DNA of 64,000 bases from JAEUHM01 sp964538625 (lineage in GTDB: Bacteria; Verrucomicrobiota; Verrucomicrobiia; Verrucomicrobiales; Verrucomicrobiaceae): NCBI GenBank assembly GCA_964538625.1, contig CAZIGH010000008.1, positions 59,978-123,977 of the forward strand, written 5' to 3'. A program made the translations under genes and the position numbers. The notes below the pieces were generated by a model. It was not told the DNA's origin, made no database searches, and saw only the letters and a program-made list of their open reading frames with translations. Each line of letters begins with the position of its first letter. Position 1 is the first letter of the stretch. Shown piece after piece: positions 8,898 to 17,704 of the stretch.

Positions 8898-9670
8898 CTC
8901 GCGTTGACCAGCCAGAGTGAAACAAACGGCACCACAAAACCCACCACAGCCATCCAAGCCGTCAGCCGCGCCGAGACCACATGCCTCCACATCAGAAAGT
9001 TCAGCACCCCATACAAAGCCCACACCAGCCAAATAACCATGAGCTTGTCCTTCGCCGCCGGCAGATCCAGCGGCAACGCCGCCAAAAGCGCCACAGTAAG
9101 CAGCAGAAAACCAGAGAGCGCCAGCCGCTTGATCGCTAGCGCCAAGTCATGAATGGGCGGCAGCTGGCGGAAGAGCGCCACGATCCGGTGCCTCTTCAGC
9201 ATCCTGGCCTGCACCAGATACATCACCCCCGTCACGCACGCCAGCGCAAAGGCCGCATAAGCCACCAGCGCCAGCGCCGCGTGCAGCTCCAGCCACACAT
9301 TAGGAACCTTCTTCGCAGCCACCTTATCCTCCAGCAGCAGCAGAGACAACGCCTGCATCACCGCCACCACCGGTGCGGTGAAAGCCCCCAGCAAGGACAA
9401 CCGATAAGCCCCACCCACAGCGAAATACAGCAGCACCACAGACCAACCGATGAAAATGAACACCTCAAACAAGCTCGTCATCGGACACCGCCCATGCACC
9501 TGCCCCCTAAGATAAAGGAAGGCAGATTGCAGCACAAAACCCACCAGCATCGGCACCCAGTGCCAACGGCTCTCCTGCCAGCTTCCCCTCCGCAGCGCCC
9601 AGACAGCATGAGCCAGCCCGCCCACAAATGCGAGCGTAGCCAAAAGCAGCAGCAGACGGTCAAGACTCAT
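8894..9670 (-). CDS. Cytochrome c assembly / HemX-type membrane protein
   Basis: 258 residues from the ATG complementary to 9668-9670; further in-frame ATGs lie at 9700 and 9751 but would run close to the divergent apt gene. There are about eight hydrophobic helices. The pattern WLELHAALALVAYAAFALACVTGVMYLVQ fits the cytochrome c assembly (CcsA/CcmC/HemX) family, including a conserved His in WLELHA. HemX proteins sit beside hemA in many bacteria and modulate glutamyl-tRNA reductase level, while CcsA relatives handle haem in cytochrome c maturation. Position before hemA favours the HemX/YpjD branch. No WWD haem-binding motif was found, so a direct haem ligase role is less likely. Confidence 0.75.
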   Translation of the reverse strand: MSLDRLLLLLATLAFVGGLAHAVWALRRGSWQESRWHWVPMLVGFVLQSAFLYLRGQVHGRCPMTSLFEVFIFIGWSVVLLYFAVGGAYRLSLLGAFTAPVVAVMQALSLLLLEDKVAAKKVPNVWLELHAALALVAYAAFALACVTGVMYLVQARMLKRHRIVALFRQLPPIHDLALAIKRLALSGFLLLTVALLAALPLDLPAAKDKLMVIWLVWALYGVLNFLMWRHVVSARLTAWMAVVGFVVPFVSLWLVNAR

Positions 9671-9751
9671 TCTTTCACAAAAGTCCACGAGTCCAGTCAT
9701 TGCGCCGAACCCGTGACTGTGAAACCATAAGCAGAACTTCACTCTCGCCAA

Positions 9752-10285
9752 ATGGTAGAATCACCCACCGACAAACTTCGTAACGCCGTCCGCGACGTCC
9801 CAGACTTCCCCCAGCCCGGCATCCTCTTCAAAGACATCACCCCCGTTCTGGCAGACGCTTGGCTCCTCCAGCTCGCCATTGACGGCATGGCCGCCTGCTT
9901 CCACGGCCAACGCATTGACAAAGTGGTAGGCATCGACGCCCGCGGCTTCATCTTCGGCGCCATGCTGGCCCAGCGCCTGCACACCGGCTTCGTGCCCGCC
10001 CGCAAAAAAGGCAAGCTCCCATGGCACACCATCGGCGTCGATTACAGCCTCGAATACGGCACCAACTCCATCGAGCTACACCAAGATGCCATCCGCCCCG
10101 GAGAAAACGTCATCCTCGCCGATGACCTCCTGGCCACGGGCGGCACCGCAGGAGCCGTGCTCGACCTCATCAAGCAAGCCGGCGGCAATCTCCTCGGCTC
10201 CGTCTTCTTCATCGAACTCACCTTCCTCGCCGGCCGAGAGAAAATAGGTCACCACGGTCCCGTCCACTCCCTGCTCACCTACTGA
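9752..10285 (+). CDS. apt: Adenine phosphoribosyltransferase
   Basis: 177 residues, the normal length. It opens with VRDVPDFPQPGILFKDITP and contains the PRPP-binding motif VILADDLLATGGTA near residues 116-129, as well as GIDARGFIFG and the flexible-loop region VPARKKGKLP. Known role: salvages adenine with PRPP to AMP in the cytoplasm. The start is 81 bp from the divergent hemX-like gene. The following glnD-type gene begins 17 bp downstream, so the two are probably in one transcript. Confidence 0.94.
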   Translation: MVESPTDKLRNAVRDVPDFPQPGILFKDITPVLADAWLLQLAIDGMAACFHGQRIDKVVGIDARGFIFGAMLAQRLHTGFVPARKKGKLPWHTIGVDYSLEYGTNSIELHQDAIRPGENVILADDLLATGGTAGAVLDLIKQAGGNLLGSVFFIELTFLAGREKIGHHGPVHSLLTY

Positions 10286-10302
10286 GTCAGCCCCCCGACT
10301 CC

Positions 10303-13065
10303 ATGCCCGCCCCCACGCAGAAGCCCATCCTCAAGGCAGGAACCCCACAGCCCACCAGCCGGTCCGAACTGCTCAAGCACTACCGCGCCTTCTTCAACGT
10401 AGAGGATGCCCGCCTTCAACTGCGCCACAAGAGCACCAGTTCAGGCCTGGAGATATGCCGCGCGCGCACCGCCGTCATAGACCGCATCATCTACAACCTC
10501 CACCGCGACCTCCCTCCACTGCTCAACCCGCCCATCACCACCCCCATGGAACTCTCCCTCGTGGCCACAGGGGGCTATGCGCGTGGCGTCATGAATCGCC
10601 ACAGCGACATCGACATCACCTACCTCATCCCCGGAAAAAACCGCACCCCGAGTGAGGACATCAGACGCTTCATCTATGAGTTCAACCTCTTCCTGGGAGA
10701 CATGCGTTTCGATGTGGGACACGCCACCGACTCCGCCCTAGGGCGGATGGACTTCGCCAACGAAGACTACCCCACCAAGACCACACTCATCACCACCCGC
10801 CTCGTCGCAGGCACCGACAAAGCCTATGACGAACTCACCGCAGGCTTTCACAAACGCTGCATCAAAGGCCAGGAAACCGCCTTCCTCGCCGAACAGATGG
10901 AGGAAATCACCAAACGACACAGAGACCACAAAGACACCCCCTTCCTTCAGAACCCCCAAGTCAAAGAAGGCTGTGGCGGCCTTCGTGATTATCAAAACCT
11001 CATCTGGATCTCCTACGCCAAGCTCGGCATCACCGACCTCGCAGACCTCCAAAAACACGGCGTCCTCAACAAACGAGGCTGGAATGAACTGCGCCGCGCC
11101 TACGACTTCCTGCTCCGTGTGCGCGACCTGATGCACTATACCGAAAAGCGCGCCCAAGACATCCTCACCCTCCGCCTCCAAGGACCCGTAGCCACCAAGC
11201 TCGGCTACAAAGGCCGCCGCATGGCAGACCGCATCGAGGCCTTCATGCACGACTACTACACCCACGTGCGCAACGTCCTTCGCCAGTCCTCAAAGGTCAT
11301 CGACTTCTTCAACCTCCAGGTACTCGACCGCCCCAAGCAGACAGGCCTTGCCGCCCGCCTCCTCGCTCCCCTCCGCCGCACCGACAACAAAAAGCCCACC
11401 GCCAAGGTCGAGAAAATCGACGGCTTCGAAATCCGCCACGGACGCATCTTCGCCGAGAACAAGCGCATCTTTCAGGAAGACCCTCACCGCCTCATGCGGC
11501 TCTTCATGTACACCCAGCAGCGGAATCTGCGACTCTCGCCGGAACTTTTCGACATGGTTTGCGACACCTCCCTGGTCAACGCAGAGTTCCGTTATCACAA
11601 AGCAAACCGGGAAACCTTCGAAGCCATCCTGGAGCAAAAAGGAGACGTAGCCCGCGTCCTGCGCCAAATGCACCGCTGCGACTTCCTGGGCCGCTTCCTC
11701 CCAGAGTTCGGCGCGCTCACCTGCCGCGTGCAGCATGAGTTCTTCCACGTCTATACCGCAGACGAGCACACACTCCAGTGCATCGACCACCTGGATGAAC
11801 TCGCCGGCACCAACCAAAAAGGACTGGAGTTCTACCAGCACATCTTCCGTGACCTGCATGATCCCGCCGTCCTCTACCTCGCCCTCATCATGCACGATAC
11901 CGGGCGCGCCGCCAACAAAGCCACCCACGCAGACGAATCCACCATCCTCGCAGACAAAGTATGCCGCCGCCTCCAGATCAAAGGAGACCGCCGCTCCCGG
12001 CTGCTCTTCCTCGTGGACAATCACCTGCTCATGTACAACACCGCCACCAAAAAGGACTCTGATGACCCCAAGGTCGTGGCGGAGTTTGCCAGCATCGTCC
12101 GCACCCGCGAGAACCTCGACGCCCTCACCGTCATGACCATGGCCGATATCAAAGGCGTCGGCGAGACCAGCTGGAACGGCTTCAAAGACAGCGCCATCCG
12201 CACCCTCTACGTCAACACCCTCCGCTACATGGACTCGCCCGCCGACTTCATGGAGCGCGCCACCATCCCGCTGGATGGACTCAAAGCCGAAGTCCTCAAA
12301 GAACTAGACAAAACCTACGCCACCGAAGTGGACCAGCACTTCGAGCGCATGCCACGCGCCTACTTCAACTTCCGCAAACCCTCCACCATAGCCAAGCACC
12401 TCAGACAGTTCCGCCTCTGGCATCAGAGCAGCACCCCCCACATCCCCGTCATCGGCTGGGAGGATAAGCCCGCGGAAGGCTGCTCCAAGTTCGTCCTCAC
12501 AGGGCAGGATCGCCGCCTCCTCCTCGGGCGCTGCGCCGGCGCACTGGCCGCAGAAAACCTCAACATCATCTCCGCAGACTTCTACCGCCGCACCGACGGA
12601 CTCGTGCTCGACGTCTTCCGTGTCACCACCCATAACCACAGTCCCGTCACCCAGGAGTCCACCCGCCGCCGCGTACACCAGTCCCTCGTCGAAGCCTTCA
12701 ATACCGAAGACTTCCACTTCAGCGACCGCATCAAAGCCATACGCCACCCCCTGCGTACGAACCTGGACCTCGCTCCCGACATCCCCCAGTGGGTCCACAT
12801 CAACAACCGCCTCTCAGACACCAACACCGTCATCGAACTGCAAGCCATCGACCGCATCGGCCTGCTTTACGACCTCTTCCGCGTCATCGGCGCCCACAAG
12901 CTGGACGTCACCCACGCCCGCATCAGCACCGAGCGCGGCGTCGCCATTGACTCCATCTACATCCAGACACCAGATCGCAGGAAGCTCCTCGATTCTGATG
13001 CGTTACAGAGCCTCGCCAACGACATCGAACAAGACGTCCTCTCCAAATCCACACCCGCCAAATGA
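10303..13065 (+). CDS. glnD: [Protein-PII] uridylyltransferase (GlnD type)
   Basis: 920 residues, close to GlnD length. Domains in order: nucleotidyltransferase with GGYARG and the metal-binding SDID at 101-104; the GlnD PII-uridylyltransferase helical region (FLQNPQVKEGCGGLRDYQNL near 220, matching the GlnD signature KEGPGGLRD); an HD hydrolase domain (MHDTGRAANKATHADE near 530); and two C-terminal ACT domains (about 728-800 and 843-915). Known role: senses glutamine, uridylylating or deuridylylating the PII protein to set nitrogen assimilation. The HD site reads HDTG rather than HDIG. A PII gene is not in this window. The stop overlaps the next gene by 4 bp. Confidence 0.88.
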   Translation: MPAPTQKPILKAGTPQPTSRSELLKHYRAFFNVEDARLQLRHKSTSSGLEICRARTAVIDRIIYNLHRDLPPLLNPPITTPMELSLVATGGYARGVMNRHSDIDITYLIPGKNRTPSEDIRRFIYEFNLFLGDMRFDVGHATDSALGRMDFANEDYPTKTTLITTRLVAGTDKAYDELTAGFHKRCIKGQETAFLAEQMEEITKRHRDHKDTPFLQNPQVKEGCGGLRDYQNLIWISYAKLGITDLADLQKHGVLNKRGWNELRRAYDFLLRVRDLMHYTEKRAQDILTLRLQGPVATKLGYKGRRMADRIEAFMHDYYTHVRNVLRQSSKVIDFFNLQVLDRPKQTGLAARLLAPLRRTDNKKPTAKVEKIDGFEIRHGRIFAENKRIFQEDPHRLMRLFMYTQQRNLRLSPELFDMVCDTSLVNAEFRYHKANRETFEAILEQKGDVARVLRQMHRCDFLGRFLPEFGALTCRVQHEFFHVYTADEHTLQCIDHLDELAGTNQKGLEFYQHIFRDLHDPAVLYLALIMHDTGRAANKATHADESTILADKVCRRLQIKGDRRSRLLFLVDNHLLMYNTATKKDSDDPKVVAEFASIVRTRENLDALTVMTMADIKGVGETSWNGFKDSAIRTLYVNTLRYMDSPADFMERATIPLDGLKAEVLKELDKTYATEVDQHFERMPRAYFNFRKPSTIAKHLRQFRLWHQSSTPHIPVIGWEDKPAEGCSKFVLTGQDRRLLLGRCAGALAAENLNIISADFYRRTDGLVLDVFRVTTHNHSPVTQESTRRRVHQSLVEAFNTEDFHFSDRIKAIRHPLRTNLDLAPDIPQWVHINNRLSDTNTVIELQAIDRIGLLYDLFRVIGAHKLDVTHARISTERGVAIDSIYIQTPDRRKLLDSDALQSLANDIEQDVLSKSTPAK

Positions 13066-13718
13066 AAGCCACCAGCATCCTCGCCTGCATCCTCCTCGCC
13101 ACACTCGCCCGCGCCGAAAGCGACTGGCAGCCCCTCTTCGATGGCAAAACCTTCACCGGCTGGGCGCAGGCAGACGGCTCAGCGCCCGCCCCCGGCTGGA
13201 CCATCCACGACGGCATGATGCACCTCAATGGCAAAGGCGGAAACCTCCTCTCCGCCGAAAGCTACTCCGACTTCGAACTCGAGTGGGAGTGGAAAATCGC
13301 CACCAACGGCAACAACGGCATCAAATATTGGGTCACCGAAGTCGGCCCCAAAAAAGAGATCCTCGGACTCGAGTATCAGATGATCGATGACAACGGCCAC
13401 GCCGACGCAAAAAAGGAAAACGGCAAAAGGACCACCGCCTCCATCTACGACATCAAGGCCCCTGCCGCCGACAAACCCGCCAAACCCGCCGGCGAGTGGA
13501 ACACCAGCCGCATCGTCGTCAAGGCAGGCAAAATCCAGCACTGGCTCAACGGCCAACTCGTCACCCAAGCAGACACCACCACCCCCGAGTGGAAAGAACT
13601 CATCGCCCAGTCCAAGTTCAAAACCAAAGACGGCTTCGCACCAGGCCACGGTAAGATCATGCTCACCGACCACCAGGACGAAACCTGGTACCGCAGCATC
13701 CGCATCCGCAAGCTTTAG
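13062..13718 (+). CDS. Secreted DUF1080 (3-keto-disaccharide hydrolase-like) protein
   Basis: 218 residues with a cleavable signal peptide (MKATSILACILLATLARAE). The mature part has the DUF1080 pattern: WQPLFDGKTFTGWAQ, then YSDFELEWEWKI, NNGIKYWV, LGLEYQMIDD and the terminal DQDETWYRSIRIRKL-like ending. The family has a concanavalin-like jelly-roll fold, is expanded in Planctomycetota, Verrucomicrobiota and Bacteroidota, and includes 3-keto-disaccharide hydrolases. It would act outside the cytoplasmic membrane. Its ATGA overlap with glnD implies co-translation, although no functional link is evident. Confidence 0.83.
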   Translation: MKATSILACILLATLARAESDWQPLFDGKTFTGWAQADGSAPAPGWTIHDGMMHLNGKGGNLLSAESYSDFELEWEWKIATNGNNGIKYWVTEVGPKKEILGLEYQMIDDNGHADAKKENGKRTTASIYDIKAPAADKPAKPAGEWNTSRIVVKAGKIQHWLNGQLVTQADTTTPEWKELIAQSKFKTKDGFAPGHGKIMLTDHQDETWYRSIRIRKL

Positions 13719-13756
13719 ACCCAGGGCACACCTCTTCAGACCGACATCCACCTACC

Positions 13757-14998
13757 TCACGGATACAGCAAGTAAGGTTGCCGTGTGCTGCGAAAGCCCT
13801 GGCAGTAGCGCTGCCATGACGCCACCAATCCACTCACCGAGCGCCCTGCAGAAATCGTCCGGTAAAGTTCATCACTGCCCACCACCTTGTTGAACAGACT
13901 CAACTGCGTGCTCGTCATCCGCATCACCTTGCCACCGCTCAGTCGGTTCAGTTCCGCTGTCAGGTAAGCATCCAGCGCCGTGAGATCACCAGCGTAACGA
14001 GGATCAATCGTCAGCGACACCCCACCAAAACCGGGCTTCGAATACGGTCGAAAACGCACCCCCGGCACATTCAGCCGCTGGCAGAAAGCATACATCGCAT
14101 TCGCATCCACCCCTCTCGCACCCGCATAGCCGAAAGGGTTTTCCGTTCCTATGCCCACGTCCGCAGATGCCGCGCTCCCCAAGATGCCCGTCGCCACATA
14201 ATAAGCCGGAGAAGACGGATACGGAATGTTCGGGCTCGTGCGGTACCAGCGCAGTCCCGTATCCGGCCAGATCATGTTGCGCGTCCAGCCCTGCATCTTG
14301 ATGACTTGAAGGCGGGGCACACCGCTGATGAGACGTCTCCCACTGCACAGCATAGCCAGTTCTCCCACCGTCATCCCATGCACATACGGCACGGCGATTT
14401 GACTCACAAAGCTCTTCCACCTCCCATCCAAAGGCGGCCCCTCCACACGATTCCCTCCCAGCGGATTCGGACGGTCCAGCACCATAAACGCCTTTCCATT
14501 CTCCGCCGCAGCCTCCATGGCCACCGCCATCGTGCTGATGTAAGTATAGCTGCGGCAGCCTATGTCCTGCACATCAAACACCAGCACATCCACATCCCTC
14601 AACATAAATGGCTGAGGTTTGCGGTATGCTCCATGCAGCGAGTAACAGCGCAGCCCCGTCACCGGATCCCGTTGGTCGCTGATGTGCGCGCCCGCCTTTT
14701 CATTCCCATCCAGACCATGCTCCGGCGCGAACAACGTTGTCAGCCCCGGACCCAACGCACGCTTAAACACCGCCCGCGTCCGCTCACCACGGCTCGTGTA
14801 GCTCGTGTGGTTCGTGATCAGCCCCACCCGCTTCCCCCTCAAAATGTCAAAACCCCGCGCCTCCAGCACATCCACACCCAGCATCACCCGCCCACCGTAG
14901 GCCCCCGCCTGCGGCACCGTAAAACGTTGCGGCACCGGTGCCATGCACATGGTCAGACCCAGAACGGAGGAGAGAGCAAGCAAGAGTCGTTTTCCCAT
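13757..14998 (-). CDS. DUF1343 / NamZ-like exo-beta-N-acetylmuramidase
   Basis: 413 residues with an N-terminal signal; the LTMC at about 15-18 could be an atypical lipobox. The DUF1343 (YbbC/NamZ) signature is clear: GKRVGLITNHTSYTSRGER, FAPEHGLDG, VFDVQDIGCRSYTYISTM and LDRPNPLGGNRVEGP. Known role of characterised NamZ (glycoside hydrolase family GH171): removes terminal MurNAc from the non-reducing end of peptidoglycan glycans. It diverges from the nagZ gene across 90 bp. The two activities would alternate to trim glycan strands to monosaccharides, supporting a cell-wall recycling role. Activity is inferred from family and context. Confidence 0.85.
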   Translation of the reverse strand: MGKRLLLALSSVLGLTMCMAPVPQRFTVPQAGAYGGRVMLGVDVLEARGFDILRGKRVGLITNHTSYTSRGERTRAVFKRALGPGLTTLFAPEHGLDGNEKAGAHISDQRDPVTGLRCYSLHGAYRKPQPFMLRDVDVLVFDVQDIGCRSYTYISTMAVAMEAAAENGKAFMVLDRPNPLGGNRVEGPPLDGRWKSFVSQIAVPYVHGMTVGELAMLCSGRRLISGVPRLQVIKMQGWTRNMIWPDTGLRWYRTSPNIPYPSSPAYYVATGILGSAASADVGIGTENPFGYAGARGVDANAMYAFCQRLNVPGVRFRPYSKPGFGGVSLTIDPRYAGDLTALDAYLTAELNRLSGGKVMRMTSTQLSLFNKVVGSDELYRTISAGRSVSGLVASWQRYCQGFRSTRQPYLLYP

Positions 14999-15088
14999 TC
15001 GTCACCCAATCAAAACCTTCCACCTCCCGCAACCGCCTTTCCACTTTCCCGATGCATCCCTTCATCTACACTCACCCATACACCGTCC

Positions 15089-16201
15089 ATGCCCTCTGAT
15101 TCCAACCTCCTCGCTCAGCTCCTGCTCACCGGCGTCCCAGGCCCCGAACTCGACCCCGCCACCGCCACCCGCCTCAAAAAACTCCAGCCCGGAGGATTCA
15201 TCCTCTTCGGTCGCAACATCGTCTCACCCCAACAGGTGCGAAAACTCATCGACGACTTGCGCGACCTCTCCGACATCGAGCCCATCATCACCATCGACCA
15301 GGAAGGCGGACGCGTCTCCCGTCTCCGCCTCATAGGCGATGAACCACCCAATGCACAGTCCCTGCGCGACAAAGGCGACCCAGGCCTCATCGCCACCCAT
15401 GGCCGCCTCACCGGCCAGCTCCTCCGCCTCTTCGGCTTCAACCTCGACCTCTGCCCCGTGCTCGACATCTCCTATGACGACGCCGCAGACAACTCCCTCA
15501 AAGGCCGAACCTACGGCAAAAACGCCCAGCAAGTCATCAGCAACGCAGGCATCTTCAACGCCAACATGCGCCGAGAAGGCATCCTCTCCTGCGGCAAGCA
15601 CTTCCCCGGTTACGGCCCGGCCGAGTGCGACCCCCATGAGTTCCTCCCCGTCATCACCAAATCCCGCGAAGCGCTCGAGCGCGAGGAACTCCTCCCCTAC
15701 TCCGCCCTCCTCCCAGAGCTGGACAGCGTCATGACCTGCCACAGCAACTACACCGCCTTCGATCCCGATCGCGGACGCTGGCCCGCCTCCCTCTCCCACA
15801 ACATCGTCACCAAACTCCTCCGCCATCAAATGGGCTTCGAGGGACTCGCCATCACCGACGACCTCGACATGGGAGCCATCCTCAACGAAGTCACCTTCGA
15901 GCAGGCCATCCAAGAAGCCGTCCGCGCCGGCAATGACATCGTCATGATCTGCCACCGCCTCGAAATGGTCGAGCTCGCCCACGATCACCTCAAAGGCGTA
16001 GAGGAACCCATCCTCCACGACGCCCTCCGCCGCATCGAGCGAACCAAAAAACGCCTCCGCAAACCCGACACCTTCTCCCTCGACCGCTTCGCCGAAATCA
16101 ACCGCCAAATCCTCCAGCTCCGCATCGACACCCTCGGAGCCGAGAAGGCATCCATCCTCTCCGTCGAAGACGGCAAGCGCTCCCCAGTCGAACTCTACTG
16201 A
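15089..16201 (+). CDS. nagZ: Beta-N-acetylglucosaminidase NagZ (GH3)
   Basis: 370 residues from the ATG at 15089; in-frame codons upstream overlap the divergent namZ-like gene antisense and carry no homology. GH3 features: GGFILFGRNI, TIDQEGGRVSRLR at 69-81, KHFPGYG...CDPH around 170-183 (the loop that in NagZ carries the His/Asp acid-base dyad, usually KHFPGHG...DSH) and GLAITDDLDMGAI near 253-265, whose Asp is the expected nucleophile. Known role: releases GlcNAc from muropeptides or glycan ends. No obvious signal peptide, so probably cytoplasmic, unlike the exported NamZ-like partner; this would require import of products. Confidence 0.86.
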   Translation: MPSDSNLLAQLLLTGVPGPELDPATATRLKKLQPGGFILFGRNIVSPQQVRKLIDDLRDLSDIEPIITIDQEGGRVSRLRLIGDEPPNAQSLRDKGDPGLIATHGRLTGQLLRLFGFNLDLCPVLDISYDDAADNSLKGRTYGKNAQQVISNAGIFNANMRREGILSCGKHFPGYGPAECDPHEFLPVITKSREALEREELLPYSALLPELDSVMTCHSNYTAFDPDRGRWPASLSHNIVTKLLRHQMGFEGLAITDDLDMGAILNEVTFEQAIQEAVRAGNDIVMICHRLEMVELAHDHLKGVEEPILHDALRRIERTKKRLRKPDTFSLDRFAEINRQILQLRIDTLGAEKASILSVEDGKRSPVELY

Positions 16202-16307
16202 CGCCCAATCCCCCGCCTGAACCCACTCCATCTGCCAGCCATTTGCGCACTTGTAACCAACTCACGGCAGCTCTAAAGCTCCGGTCCGCTTCCCCCTTCC
16301 ACGCACC

Positions 16308-17009
16308 ATGCTTCCATCCATCGCCTCCCTTCTCCAACTTCAAGAACGCGATCAACGGCTGCGTGCCCTCACCAAGGACTTCAAGGACGTCCCCCTCCTG
16401 CAACAGCGCGCCAAGCTCCAGCTCGCCGACGACCAGGCAGCCACCGCCGCCGCCCTCGCCGCCATCCGGGAAATCGAAGTCAAAATGAAAAGCCTAGAGC
16501 TCGACATCCAGACCCGGCAAAACACCATCAAGCGCCTCGAAGAACAAAAGTTCAACACCCGCAAAAACGACGAGTTCGTCGCCCTCGGAAACGAAGTCGT
16601 CCGCTACCAAAAGGAAGTCCATGACCTCGAGGACAGAGAAATCGAGTTCATGGAGCAGATCGAGGCCGCCAAAGCCATTCACAAAGCCGCCACCGACAAA
16701 CTCGCCGAAACCGAAAAACGCGTAAACGAAGAAATCGCCCAACTCGAGGAGCGCGGAAAAAATCTCGCCGCCCGCATCGAGGAAATCAAAGCAGACCGTG
16801 CCAGCGTCGCAGCCAACATCTCAGCAGATGACCTGGGAATCTATGATCGCCTCATGAAGTCAAAGGGCAACGCCGCCATCGTACCAGCCGAAAACGGCAT
16901 CTGCGGCGGCTGCCACATGAAACTCGTCACCGCCACGCTCAACGACCTCCGTGCAGACGACCGCATCGTCCACTGCGAGCAGTGCGGCCGCATCCTCTAC
17001 TTCGCCTAG
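16308..17009 (+). CDS. Coiled-coil protein with C4 zinc ribbon (DUF164 type)
   Basis: 233 residues. A long charged coiled coil covers about residues 5-170, with heptad-like Leu/Glu/Lys patterns. It is followed by a C-terminal zinc ribbon: CGGCHMKL near 203 and CEQCGRILY near 224. This is the architecture of the C4-type zinc-ribbon family related to chlamydial CT398, which has been reported to bind sigma-54 and a type III secretion component in Chlamydia; whether that applies here is unknown. It precedes scpB by 27 bp and is probably in an operon with scpB and the chorismate mutase gene. Cytoplasmic. Confidence 0.8.
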   Translation: MLPSIASLLQLQERDQRLRALTKDFKDVPLLQQRAKLQLADDQAATAAALAAIREIEVKMKSLELDIQTRQNTIKRLEEQKFNTRKNDEFVALGNEVVRYQKEVHDLEDREIEFMEQIEAAKAIHKAATDKLAETEKRVNEEIAQLEERGKNLAARIEEIKADRASVAANISADDLGIYDRLMKSKGNAAIVPAENGICGGCHMKLVTATLNDLRADDRIVHCEQCGRILYFA

Positions 17010-17036
17010 CCCCAGTCCCCCCCACCTTCCCCACCA

Positions 17037-17693
17037 ATGGACCTCGTCAAAATCGTCGAAGCCCTTCTCTTCTCCTACCAGGAGCCCCTCAGCACCGAGC
17101 ACATGGTCCGTGCCATCCGTGAAAATGCCAAAGACATCGTAGAAGCCGAAACAGAGGACTCCGAAGCCGCAAAGACCCTCGTCATGGTCACCGACGAGCA
17201 GGTCAATGAAGCCGTGCAAAAGCTCATCGAACACTACCAAAAAGACGGCCACTCCTTCACCATCGTAGAACGCACCCACGGCTGGCGGCTCTGTGCCAGC
17301 CCCGACTTCGCAGACTGGTGCCGCTCCCTCTATCCAGGCCGCAAACCCCAGCGCCTCTCCCAGCCAGCGCTCGAAACTCTAGCCATCATCGCCTATCGTC
17401 AGCCCATCACCAAAGCCGGCATCGAGGCCGTACGAGGCGTCTCCGTGGACGCCATGGTCCAGCAACTCATCGACCGCGGACTCGTCAAAGTCGAAGGCCG
17501 TGCCGAACTCCCCGGCAAACCCCTCCTCTACGGCACCACCGAAGCCTTCCTCGACCACTTCGGCATCAAAACCGTGGACGAACTCCCCAACTCCCAGGAA
17601 CTCCGCCGCGTCCAACTGCCTAGCGAGCCCACCACCACCGCAGAAGCCCCCCCTCCGCCCCAGGAAGTCCAGCTCAACCTCGCACCCGCCTGA
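17037..17693 (+). CDS. scpB: Segregation and condensation protein B
   Basis: 218 residues with the tandem winged-helix pattern of ScpB: VKIVEALLFSYQEPLS at the start, LPxxALETLAIIAYRQPITKAGIEAVRG in the centre (here beginning LSQPALETLAI) and YGTTEAFLDHFGI near the end. Known role: with ScpA it forms the kleisin part of the SMC condensin that compacts and segregates the chromosome. It has a ~20-residue Pro/Glu-rich C-terminal tail. scpA is not adjacent. Twelve bases separate it from the following gene. Confidence 0.9.
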   Translation: MDLVKIVEALLFSYQEPLSTEHMVRAIRENAKDIVEAETEDSEAAKTLVMVTDEQVNEAVQKLIEHYQKDGHSFTIVERTHGWRLCASPDFADWCRSLYPGRKPQRLSQPALETLAIIAYRQPITKAGIEAVRGVSVDAMVQQLIDRGLVKVEGRAELPGKPLLYGTTEAFLDHFGIKTVDELPNSQELRRVQLPSEPTTTAEAPPPPQEVQLNLAPA

Positions 17694-17704
17694 CCCCCAC
17701 AAGC

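Noticed and set aside
11290..12024. 244-codon minus-strand frame inside glnD
   Set aside because: Antisense to the GlnD HD region; Val/Glu/Gly-rich shadow without family features.
14306..15088. In-frame N-terminal extension of NagZ by 261 codons
   Set aside because: It is antisense to the namZ-like gene, His/Arg/Gln-rich without homology; GH3 similarity begins just after the ATG at 15089.
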